The position numbers and the translations under genes are program-made. The notes below the pieces were generated by a model, which worked only from the letters and a program-made list of their open reading frames with translations, was not told where the DNA came from and did not search any database. 64,000 nt of DNA, from contig NZ_BSDI01000056.1 in the NCBI RefSeq assembly GCF_027923225.1, forward strand, positions 1 to 64,000, read 5' to 3'. Below are positions 57,106 through 64,000 of this stretch, piece after piece (within the stretch, counting starts at the first letter, position 1; the number at the start of each line of letters is the position of its first letter). The stretch comes from Phytohabitans aurantiacus. Lineage in GTDB: Bacteria > Actinomycetota > Actinomycetes > Mycobacteriales > Micromonosporaceae.

Positions 57106-59850
57106 ATGCCACGCGCGCCCATCATCGCCGCCTCGACCGTCGCGGTGCTGTCCATCGCGTTCGTCGGACCGTTGGCGCCGACCGCGGCGGCGGCGCCGGC
57201 AGACGCGGCGACCTCGGTGACGAGTCCAGTGGCCGGGCTGCCTGAGCTGCGCCTGGACGACCCCTCGATCAGCTGGCGGGAGCTCGTCGTCGACGGCGGC
57301 GATGTCGAACGCCGGCCGGACGGCACGGCGCACAACGTGTTCGGCGGGTTCGGCTCGGTCTCCTGCAACAACACGTCCAACCTGCTGCTGGACTACAAGG
57401 AGGAGAATCCGGACGCCTACTGGAAGATCATGCGGATGCTCTTCGACCCGGTCCGGGGCGCGGGGCTCACGCACATCAAGGTCGAGCTGGGCGCCGACAG
57501 CAACAGCTCGTCCGGTGCCGAGCCGGCGACGAAGCGCAGCGCCGACGAGCCGGCGAACGTGCTGCGCGGCGCCGGGTTCCACTTCATCGCCGACGCGCTG
57601 AGGATCAACCCCCACGTCGAGGTGGAGGCCCTACGCTGGGGCGAGCCGTCGTGGACCGGCAACGACTGGACCAAGCGGTACCAGTGGTACAAGGAGACGA
57701 TCGACGCCGCCTACGACACGTTCGGCGTCGAGTTCGACTGGATGAGCCCGGCGCAGAACGAGGTCCGGCACGCCGAGTACCAGGTGTCCGAGCTCAACTG
57801 GACGATCCAGTTCGCCAAGTGGCTGGAGCGTGACGCGGCCGCGCCAGACGCGCGCTACGACTACTCGCAGATCAAGATCGTCGCGCTCGACTCGTACCGC
57901 GTCGGCGACACCGTCGCCGGGCGCATCCTCGCCAACCCGGAGGCGCTGGCGTACGTCGACGCCCTGGGCTTCCACTACGACATCGAGGGCGGCCCCAACG
58001 TCACCCGGCTGAACAAGGAGTACGGCCTGCCGATCCTGTACTCCGAGGGCATCGCCCCGATGATCGACCCGCGGTATCGCCTCGCCGCCGACCCGGCCCG
58101 CGGTGGCGTCGGCGGCACCACGTCCGCCGCCGACATCGCCGACCGGTTCATCAACGCCTACCGCTGGAGCGGGGCCGGGAACGATCCGGCGCACATGACG
58201 ACGTTCCTGTTCCAGCCCGCCGTCAGCGCCATGTACGAGGGCACCCAGTACTCCCCCAAGCATCTGATCCGGGCCTCCGACCCGTGGTCGGGGTACTGGG
58301 AGGGCGACGTCGGGATCGCCACCGTACGCCACTTCCACCAGTTCATCGGGCGCGGCTGGGAGTACATCGAAGGCGCCACCGGCGGCGACGGCACCAAGGG
58401 TGACGGCGGCACCACCGTCGACTCCTCCACCCGCACCGCGCTCACGGCGCGTACGCCCGCGGCCGCCGGTGGCGCTCCACAGTGGACGCAGGTGCACGCC
58501 AACAACACCCGGACGGACCGGTACTTCGAGGTCAAGGTGGCGGGCCTCGGCCAGCGCGGCCGTCCCCTGTACGCCTGGCAGACGCGCGGCCCGGACGGCG
58601 GGCAGTCGTACGACGCCAACTACTTCCAGAACATCGGCTACTACGCTCCCGTCCGCACCGAGACGATCGGCGGCGTCGAGCACGACGTGTACCGCGTGCG
58701 GGTGCCCGCGTACGCGATCGTCACCCTGTCCACCCTCGCGCGTGGCGTCCACGGCACCACGGCGAAGTACCGTCCGGGCGACTTCGCGCCGCGCGCGCGG
58801 GACGAGATCCTCCGGCTGCCTTACCGGGACGACTTCGAGTACGACGACTATCCGACCACTGTGGTCGGTGGCCGGAGGATGACGTACCTGGAGCGCCGCG
58901 GCGGCACCCCGCGGTACACCGCCGACCAGGACGGCGCCTTCGAGGTGGTCGCGACGCGCGAACGCGGTCATCGCCATGTGCTGCGCCAGCAGAACCACGC
59001 CGGCAACCGGGGCTACGTGTGGAACGTGTGGGGCGACGGCCGGCAGAACGTGCCGTCGACCGCCGCACCCTCCACTGTGCTCGGCGACCATCGGTGGGCC
59101 GACTACACCGCGGCCGTCGACTTCCGGCTCGACCTCGTCGACCGGGATCCGGCGCTGGCCAACTTCGCCGGCCTGGGCGTGCGGCAGGTCCAGGCACGCG
59201 GCGGCGACCAGGCCACCTACGCCGTCCGCGTCCACGAGGACGGCCGCTGGGAGTTGCGCAAGCTCGACACCGTCGTCGCGACGGGCACCGCGGCGGGCTT
59301 CGACGCCGGAGCGTGGCATCGGCTCTCCATCGAGGCGCGCGCGAACGTCATCACGGCCACGCTCGACGGCGCCCAGCTCACCTCGTACGCCGACACGTCC
59401 GTCAACCCGGTGCTGGCCGGCCGGGTGGCTCTGGTGAGCGGGTACTACAACACCCGGTACGACAACCTCGCGGTCACGCCGATCAAGGGTCAGCCCTGGC
59501 GGTCGGAGAAGATCGACGACTCCGACCCCCGCGTCGCCTACCCTGACGGCTCCACCTTCGTCCAGGCCGGGTTCGCGCACTTCAACCGCACCCAGCACGT
59601 ACTGGGCGCCGGCCAGTCACTGGCGCTCGACTTCACCGGCACCGGGCTGAACCTGTTCGGCGCGACCGCCGCCGCGACACTGGAGGTGCGCGTCGACGAC
59701 CAACCGCCCCGCACCGCGCAGGTCGGCACCGTCGGCACGCGCCAGACCTCGTACTGGCTAAGGGATCTGCCGCAACGCCACCACACCCTGACAGTGCGCG
59801 TCGTCAGCGGAACCTTCACCCTCGACGGCATCGACACCGTGAGCCGCTAA
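57106..59850 (+). CDS. Secreted GH59-like (galactocerebrosidase/galactanase type) glycosidase
   Basis: The protein has 914 residues with a signal peptide (~32). The catalytic barrel (~60-440) follows the GH59 pattern: FGGFGSVSCNNTSNLLLDYK, LTHIKVELGADSNSSSGAEP, MSPAQNEVRHAEY (acid/base Glu) and YGLPILYSEGIAP (nucleophile Glu). After it come a beta domain (WTQVHANNTRTDRYFEVKVA), a LamG-like lectin domain (~620-765) and a C-terminal CBM-like sandwich. GH59 enzymes hydrolyse beta-galactosides of lipids or polysaccharides; plant arabinogalactan is a likely target here. A half repeat follows the stop. Confidence 0.75.
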   Translation: MPRAPIIAASTVAVLSIAFVGPLAPTAAAAPADAATSVTSPVAGLPELRLDDPSISWRELVVDGGDVERRPDGTAHNVFGGFGSVSCNNTSNLLLDYKEENPDAYWKIMRMLFDPVRGAGLTHIKVELGADSNSSSGAEPATKRSADEPANVLRGAGFHFIADALRINPHVEVEALRWGEPSWTGNDWTKRYQWYKETIDAAYDTFGVEFDWMSPAQNEVRHAEYQVSELNWTIQFAKWLERDAAAPDARYDYSQIKIVALDSYRVGDTVAGRILANPEALAYVDALGFHYDIEGGPNVTRLNKEYGLPILYSEGIAPMIDPRYRLAADPARGGVGGTTSAADIADRFINAYRWSGAGNDPAHMTTFLFQPAVSAMYEGTQYSPKHLIRASDPWSGYWEGDVGIATVRHFHQFIGRGWEYIEGATGGDGTKGDGGTTVDSSTRTALTARTPAAAGGAPQWTQVHANNTRTDRYFEVKVAGLGQRGRPLYAWQTRGPDGGQSYDANYFQNIGYYAPVRTETIGGVEHDVYRVRVPAYAIVTLSTLARGVHGTTAKYRPGDFAPRARDEILRLPYRDDFEYDDYPTTVVGGRRMTYLERRGGTPRYTADQDGAFEVVATRERGHRHVLRQQNHAGNRGYVWNVWGDGRQNVPSTAAPSTVLGDHRWADYTAAVDFRLDLVDRDPALANFAGLGVRQVQARGGDQATYAVRVHEDGRWELRKLDTVVATGTAAGFDAGAWHRLSIEARANVITATLDGAQLTSYADTSVNPVLAGRVALVSGYYNTRYDNLAVTPIKGQPWRSEKIDDSDPRVAYPDGSTFVQAGFAHFNRTQHVLGAGQSLALDFTGTGLNLFGATAAATLEVRVDDQPPRTAQVGTVGTRQTSYWLRDLPQRHHTLTVRVVSGTFTLDGIDTVSR

Positions 59851-59863
59851 GCCGGCCGCGGGG

Positions 59864-59936
59864 TGAGCTGGACTGGGCGCGGAGGGTGAGGCCGCGGGAG
59901 CGACGGTCTTGCCCGCGACGGGCGTCGCGGTAGCTC
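59864..59936. repeat. Half copy of the dispersed repeat
   Basis: GACTGGGCGCGGAGGGTGAG followed by GCCGCGGGAGC and ending CGCGGTAGCTC matches one arm, plus a little of the core, of the elements at 491 and 47430. It lies between the convergent GH59-like gene and hydrolase gene. Confidence 0.7.
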
Positions 59937-59956
59937 GATTCCTTTGATTCAATCGC

Positions 59957-60664
59957 TCAGATGTGGCCGGTCACCGCGGTGAGCGCGCGCTCGACGGCGG
60001 CGCGGGATTCGTCGGTGTGGTCGAGCACGTCGAACCCGTGTTGCCCGTGCGGCACATCGACGATCTCCAGGCGAGCGTCGCACGCGCGGGCCGCGGAGAC
60101 GAACGCCTCCACCGTGGCGGCGATCTGCGGGTGTTCGCGGCCGACCCGGGTCAGCACGATGGGCAGCGCACCGGCGTGGGCGACCGCCTCGGCGGGCTGG
60201 AACCGGGGATCGAGGCCCGGCGGTCCCCCGAGTATCGGGTAGCTCGCCGCCACGCACCGCAACCAGGCCGGCGGCGCGCGGAGCCAGTCGGCGAGCAGGA
60301 GGCCGGCGCCCGAGAAGGCCCAAATGGCCACGCGTTCGGCGTCTACGCGCGAGTCCTGCCGTGCCAGTTCGACAGCGGCGGCCAGGTCGTCGGCGGCATC
60401 CGGGTATCCGGTCAGGCCGTGGAGCCGGTGGTCGACCACGACGCCGACAGCGCCACGGGCCGCGGCGACCGACCCGTAGCCGCGATAGACCGGCCAGTCC
60501 CGAGGTGTCGGACGCGCGCCGGGCGGCACCAGGCCATGGGCGAACACGATCGCGGGGCGAGGCTCCGCCACCTGGGGATAATAGATATCGACGGGGCCTC
60601 GACGCTCAGCGACTCGAACGTCGACCGGCAGAACGAACGGCTTCAGATGCGCGGCATCAGCCAT
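59957..60664 (-). CDS. Alpha/beta-hydrolase (dienelactone-hydrolase-like)
   Basis: This 235-residue cytosolic protein has PAIVFAHGLVPPGARP (oxyanion side), nucleophile Ser118 in AIWAFSGAGLLLA, and the catalytic His in VPHGQHGFDVLDH. The pattern and size fit DLH-like or BAAT-like hydrolases. Substrate unknown. It is divergent from the Rho gene and convergent with the GH59-like gene. Confidence 0.82.
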   Translation of the reverse strand: MADAAHLKPFVLPVDVRVAERRGPVDIYYPQVAEPRPAIVFAHGLVPPGARPTPRDWPVYRGYGSVAAARGAVGVVVDHRLHGLTGYPDAADDLAAAVELARQDSRVDAERVAIWAFSGAGLLLADWLRAPPAWLRCVAASYPILGGPPGLDPRFQPAEAVAHAGALPIVLTRVGREHPQIAATVEAFVSAARACDARLEIVDVPHGQHGFDVLDHTDESRAAVERALTAVTGHI

Positions 60665-60828
60665 CCGGGAAGCATACAGATCCTAGTTGCTCTCCGCCGG
60701 ACGCCGAGCTAAGGTGGCGGTAGTAACCCGCACTGGATGCCGGCATTTGCCGCCCAAGCGGTGTCTTTCAACCAACGACCTTCCCCGCTACGGGGTCGCG
60801 TCATCCCTTCATCCTTCGGGAGTCCACA

Positions 60829-61989
60829 TTGGACAAAAGTAACTTCACCGACCCCGCTGGCGAGCAGCCGGCTCCGGTCACCGGCATCGTCGACATCGTG
60901 GGCGAGCACGGCTTCGTGCGCGCCGCAGACTACGTGCCCGGCCCCGGCGACGTGTACCTGCCAGCCGCGCTGGTCAAACGGTACGCGCTGCGCCCCGGTG
61001 ACCTGGTCACCGGAACGGCTGGCCCGCCTCGCGCGGCCACCAACCAGCGGGACCGCCGGCAAAGCAAGCCCGCGCTGCTGTCCACACTGGACACAATCAA
61101 CAGCGTGCCACCCGGCGACGCTCGGCGGCGGCCGGACTTCTACCACCTGACCCCGGTGCATCCGCGGGAGCGACTGCGCCTGGAGACCGAACCGCACATC
61201 CTGACCACCCGGGTCATCGACCTGCTCACGCCGATCGGCAAGGGCCAACGCGCGCTGATCGTCTCGCCGCCCAAGGCCGGTAAAACCATGGTCCTGCAAG
61301 CGATCGCCGCCGCGATCACCCGCAACCACCCCGAGTGCCACCTCATGGTCCTGCTCGTCGACGAGCGTCCCGAGGAGGTCACCGACATGCAACGCTCGGT
61401 CAAGGGCGAGGTCATCGCCTCGCCGTTCGACCGGCCACCGCACGAGCACACCGCCACCGCGGAGCTCGCCGTCGAACGCGCCAAACGCCTCGTCGAGCTC
61501 GGCCACGACGTCGTACTGCTGCTGGACTCGCTGACGCGGCTTGGCCGCGCCTACAACCACACCGCGCCATCGTCGGCCCGGACCCTGTCGGGCGGCATCA
61601 GTACCACCGCGTTGCACCCGCCCAAGCGGCTGCTCGGCGCCGCACGGAACATCGAGGACGGCGGCTCGCTGACCATCATCGCCAGCGCCCTCGTGGAAAC
61701 GGGATCGCTGGGCGACAGCCTCATCTACGAGGAGTACAAGGGAACCGGCAACGCCGAGCTGCGACTCGACCGCGCCAGCTCCGACCGGCGGCTGTTTCCG
61801 GCCGTCGACATCCACGCCTCCGGCACCCGCAGGGACGACCTTCTGCTCGACACCGGCGAGGCCGCCATCATCGGCCGGCTCCGCAAGGCCCTCCACGCGC
61901 ACACCCCGCAGCAGGCGTTGCAAGCGCTGCTCGAAGGGCTGGCGCGCACCGGCACCAACGCCGAGTTCCTCCTCACCGCCCAGCGCTGA
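60829..61989 (+). CDS. rho: Short Rho transcription termination factor
   Basis: The 386-residue protein starts at TTG 60829 (GGGAG 6 bp upstream). The N terminus is a minimal RNA-binding fold (VTGIVDIVGEHGFVRAADYV). The RecA-like motor has Walker A PPKAGKT (~147-153), DERPEEVTDMQR, Walker B VVLLLDSLTRLGRAYN and the R-loop-side YEEYKGTGNAELRLDR. Actinobacterial housekeeping Rho carries a long basic N-terminal insertion and exceeds 600 residues, so this is probably a second, specialised Rho. Motor residues are intact, so it should be active. Confidence 0.88.
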   Translation: MDKSNFTDPAGEQPAPVTGIVDIVGEHGFVRAADYVPGPGDVYLPAALVKRYALRPGDLVTGTAGPPRAATNQRDRRQSKPALLSTLDTINSVPPGDARRRPDFYHLTPVHPRERLRLETEPHILTTRVIDLLTPIGKGQRALIVSPPKAGKTMVLQAIAAAITRNHPECHLMVLLVDERPEEVTDMQRSVKGEVIASPFDRPPHEHTATAELAVERAKRLVELGHDVVLLLDSLTRLGRAYNHTAPSSARTLSGGISTTALHPPKRLLGAARNIEDGGSLTIIASALVETGSLGDSLIYEEYKGTGNAELRLDRASSDRRLFPAVDIHASGTRRDDLLLDTGEAAIIGRLRKALHAHTPQQALQALLEGLARTGTNAEFLLTAQR

Positions 61990-61996
61990 GCGGGAA

Positions 61997-62449
61997 CTAG
62001 CGCAGTCGCCGCGCGAGGTCGACCGCCAAGGCATTCATCTGATCGCGGGTCACCGTCTCTTCCGGCGGCTGGTTCAGGTACTCGAAGACCTTCGGCCCGC
62101 GCCTGTCCTCCCTCAGGCTCGCCATCCGCGGTACCACGTGGAAGTGGACGTGGCTGAACCTCGCCGCCTCCGCGAACTGGACGACGTAGGTCTTGGCGCA
62201 GCCGGTCACGGCGTGCAGCGCGCGCGAGAGACGGACCTGCCAGGTACCCAGGCCGGCGGCTTCGGCGTCCGTGAGGTCCGCGACGGCCAGCACATGCCGC
62301 CGCGGAAGGAGCACCAGCCAACCCGGCAGGGCGCAACCGACCGCGTGCGCCACGCGCCAGTGGTCGTCGACGGCGATCAGTTCGTGCGGCGGCAGTTCGT
62401 CGAGCCGGGCCTCGCGCTCGCAGGTGAAGCAGTCATCGGTGGTCGTCAC
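61997..62449 (-). CDS. HIT-family hydrolase
   Basis: This 150-residue protein has the histidine triad HVHFHVVPR near residue 106 and the family core WLVLLPRRHVLAVADLTDAE. The N terminus CFTCEREARL resembles the zinc-binding Cys pair of HIT proteins. Such enzymes hydrolyse dinucleoside polyphosphates or AMP-amides. GTG 62449 is the start. It is convergent with rho (7-bp gap). Confidence 0.87.
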   Translation of the reverse strand: MTTTDDCFTCEREARLDELPPHELIAVDDHWRVAHAVGCALPGWLVLLPRRHVLAVADLTDAEAAGLGTWQVRLSRALHAVTGCAKTYVVQFAEAARFSHVHFHVVPRMASLREDRRGPKVFEYLNQPPEETVTRDQMNALAVDLARRLR

Positions 62450-62551
62450 ACGCCAAGTACACCGCACCCTGTCGGAGACGGACGAAAGTGCCGGACGGAC
62501 CCTGACGATCGGCAGTATTGGCGCCGTCGACCGGTGCCTAGCGTTCCGGGC

Positions 62552-62968
62552 ATGATTCGACCCGTTCGCGTGGCCGCGGGCATCCTCGCCGGCCTGCTCG
62601 CCACCGTCGCCGTCCCGGTCACGGCCGCCGGCGCCGATCCCACCAGCCCCGTGGCGCTGCCCGCGCCCTCCGGCCCGTACCCGGTGGGGATGAGCCGGCT
62701 GCACCCCTCCTGGGACACGGCGTGGCAGGGGTTGAGCGGGTGGCGCCGATGGTTCACCGTCACCGGTACCGTCCACATGTCGTTCAGCGACTACGCGCCG
62801 CTGGCCAAGCGGTTCGGCCTGCCGCTGGCCGCGCTGGACGGCGATCGCACCGACGAGATCGTCCGGGTGTACGTCGCCGCGTTCTTCGACACCCACCTGC
62901 GGGGCGCCGCACGGCCCGTCCTGGACGGCGCCGACCCCGACTATCCCGAGGTCACCCGCTTCCCCTGA
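62552..62968 (+). pseudogene. Internally deleted paralogue of the 36221 alpha/beta-hydrolase
   Basis: The 138-residue reading frame is open but joins the two ends of a larger protein. Residues ~35-47 (VALPAPSGPYPVG) match the N terminus of the hydrolase at 36221 (AALPAPTGPHPVG). From ~50 on, PSWDTAWQGLSGWRRWFTVT and FSDYAPLAKRFG match its C-terminal 110 residues (PTWATYWANLRGWRRELHVD, FSDLGVLLDQFG). About 240 residues with the nucleophile Ser are missing in frame, so it cannot be an active hydrolase. The signal peptide is kept, so a short secreted protein may still be made. Confidence 0.65.
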
Positions 62969-62990
62969 GCGCGTGCGACATGATGGGGAC

Positions 62991-63701
62991 ATGATTGGCA
63001 CGCTGCGAAACGTCGTACTCGACGCGCGCGATATCGCCGGCCTCTCCGCGTTCTACCGTGAGCTGGCCGGCTGGACCCAGGTCCACGCCGACGACGAATG
63101 GATCACCCTCACCACCGAAGACGGGTGGCGGATCGGGATCCAGTACGCGCCGGACGACGAGCCGCCGCGGTGGCCGGACCCGGAGTACCCGCAGCAGGCG
63201 CACCTCGACCTGCGGGTACCCGAGCTGGACACCGCGGCGGACCGCGCCGTCGCCCTCGGCGCGACCCTGCTGCGCCGCAACGAGACCTGGCACACGCTGG
63301 CCGACCCGGCCGGCCACCCATTCGACCTGTGCCTGAAGGCCGACAACCCGGGCACCACGCTGATGGGCGTGATGCTGGACTGCCCGGACGCCAAGGAGCT
63401 GAGCGCCTTCTACAGCGAGTTGCTGAGCAAGCCCGTCACCTTCGAGGGCGACGGCATGGCCATGATCGGCGAAGACGGCGCGCAGCCGGTGCTGTTTCAG
63501 CAGGTCGATCGGTACGTGCCGCCGCGCTGGGGGGATCCTGCACACCCGCAGCAGTTCCACCTCGACGCCAACGTCGACGACGTCGACGCGGCCGAGCGGG
63601 GCGCGCTCGCGATCGGCGCCACCCGCCTGCCCGGCGAGGGCGAGAACTGGCGCGTCTTCGCCGACCCCGCCGGCAAACCCTTCTGCCTCTGCTGGGACTG
63701 A
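62991..63701 (+). CDS. VOC-family protein with two glyoxalase-like domains
   Basis: This 236-residue protein has a tandem VOC fold: domain 1 (LRNVVLDARDIAGLSAFYRE to HTLADPAGHPFDLC) and domain 2 (MGVMLDCPDAKELSAFYSEL to WRVFADPAGKPFCLCWD). Paired domains form one binding cleft; members are dioxygenases, glyoxalases or drug-binding proteins. The His and Glu metal ligands are only partly evident. ATG 62991 follows GGGG at 6 bp and sits 22 bp after the preceding frame. Confidence 0.82.
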   Translation: MIGTLRNVVLDARDIAGLSAFYRELAGWTQVHADDEWITLTTEDGWRIGIQYAPDDEPPRWPDPEYPQQAHLDLRVPELDTAADRAVALGATLLRRNETWHTLADPAGHPFDLCLKADNPGTTLMGVMLDCPDAKELSAFYSELLSKPVTFEGDGMAMIGEDGAQPVLFQQVDRYVPPRWGDPAHPQQFHLDANVDDVDAAERGALAIGATRLPGEGENWRVFADPAGKPFCLCWD

Positions 63702-63725
63702 CCAGCTCTGCGCGTTGAGGGTGCG

Positions 63726-64000
63726 CTATTGACCGTAGGAGCTGCGCAGCCGTTCGTTGACAAGGAAGTTGAGCCGGAAGCGCATGTGCCCGATCTTGCT
63801 CGCTGTCGGCTCCGGCCCCGGTGTCAGCAGCGTCCACCGCAAGCGGCTCCCGGGACCATCCGGCTCGATGTCGAACCTGATCCGCTCGTCGGGCCTGTCC
63901 GGCCACAGCGACGACCAGACCACGAGCGTCGCTTCGAGGCTCTCCAGGACCCGCGGCTCGACCTCGTCGTCGAGCAGGTCCAGCCATTGGCGAGCCCCCG
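63726..64000 (-). CDS. SRPBCC/AHSA1-like protein (5' end cut by window)
   Basis: The visible 90 C-terminal residues give RQWLDLLDDEVEPRVLES, IRFDIEPDGPGSRLRWTLLT, the core strands of a Bet v 1/START-like fold, and end NFLVNERLRSSYGQ. The start is beyond the right edge. Such proteins bind small hydrophobic ligands. It is convergent with the VOC gene. Confidence 0.65.
   Translation of the reverse strand, partial: GARQWLDLLDDEVEPRVLESLEATLVVWSSLWPDRPDERIRFDIEPDGPGSRLRWTLLTPGPEPTASKIGHMRFRLNFLVNERLRSSYGQ

Noticed and set aside
60783..60795. CCCCG-CTA-CGGGG hairpin before rho as a riboswitch or autoregulatory site
   Set aside because: The five-base-pair stem is too small and common in this composition to support a specific call.
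1..64000. tRNA, rRNA, CRISPR arrays, insertion sequences, prophage genes
   Set aside because: No cloverleaf-like sequence, regularly spaced direct repeats, transposase or integrase motif was seen on either strand.

Overview
The window is 64 kb of very high-GC DNA. Third codon positions are almost always G or C, GTG and TTG starts are common, and there are many secreted hydrolases and ECF sigma factors. It contains two features tied to actinomycetes: a HelR-type helicase with a rifamycin-associated element, and a DUF222/HNH gene of the 13E12 type. This points to a filamentous actinomycete, probably of the Micromonosporaceae, although no marker gene proves the family. The window is chromosomal in character. 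I see no tRNA, rRNA, CRISPR array, transposase or phage module.

Layout. 0-3 kb: a cut-off sigma factor, a full-length dispersed repeat, and a MarR/FAD-monooxygenase divergent pair with a clear operator. 3-9 kb: a lipoprotein, a membrane protein, a decayed cdsA-like gene and a GNAT-aminotransferase fusion. 9-14.3 kb: flavoenzymes (berberine-bridge-like oxidase, aromatic hydroxylase), a MarR/SnoaL pair and a DinB gene. 14.4-20.4 kb: a rifamycin-associated element followed by a DHA2 efflux pump, HelR (an RNA-polymerase-clearing ATPase), a 2H-phosphoesterase-like protein and a glycosyltransferase. The first three genes overlap or nearly touch and read as an antibiotic-tolerance operon. 21.4-30.6 kb: an arabinan-utilisation regulon made of a secreted GH93-type exo-arabinanase, a sugar ABC importer, GH1 and GH51 enzymes, and a LacI regulator with matching operators in front of both transcription units plus a CRP/GlxR-like box. 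30.6-38.8 kb: a serine hydrolase, an AhpD-like protein, a CPBP protease, a two-component pair whose kinase has lost its N terminus, and four secreted proteins. 38.7-47.4 kb: DUF222/HNH with a LexA-like box, MerR/methyltransferase with a textbook MerR promoter, an ECF sigma/CU044_5270 pair and a fused accessory SecDF. 47.4-51.3 kb: a second full-length repeat, CadD, a GNAT enzyme, and an ECF41-type sigma with a flavin oxidoreductase.

51.3-57.0 kb is the most striking locus. An ECF-like sigma factor overlaps a small protein with an Ig-like/regulatory tail. Beside them lie a small beta-rich protein, an 882-residue TPR-CHAT protease with an intact His/Cys dyad, a divergent cytosolic subtilase with an intact Asp/His/Ser triad, and a 51-residue protein related to the sigma-coupled one. 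It looks like a two-protease conflict or cell-fate module under its own sigma factor. The module as assembled here is not one I can name.

57-64 kb holds a GH59-like secreted glycosidase, an alpha/beta hydrolase, a short second-type Rho factor, a HIT protein, an internally deleted hydrolase paralogue, a double VOC protein and a cut-off SRPBCC gene.

A dispersed non-coding repeat occurs as two full copies of about 227 bp and three clear half copies. Four of these five lie between convergent gene ends.
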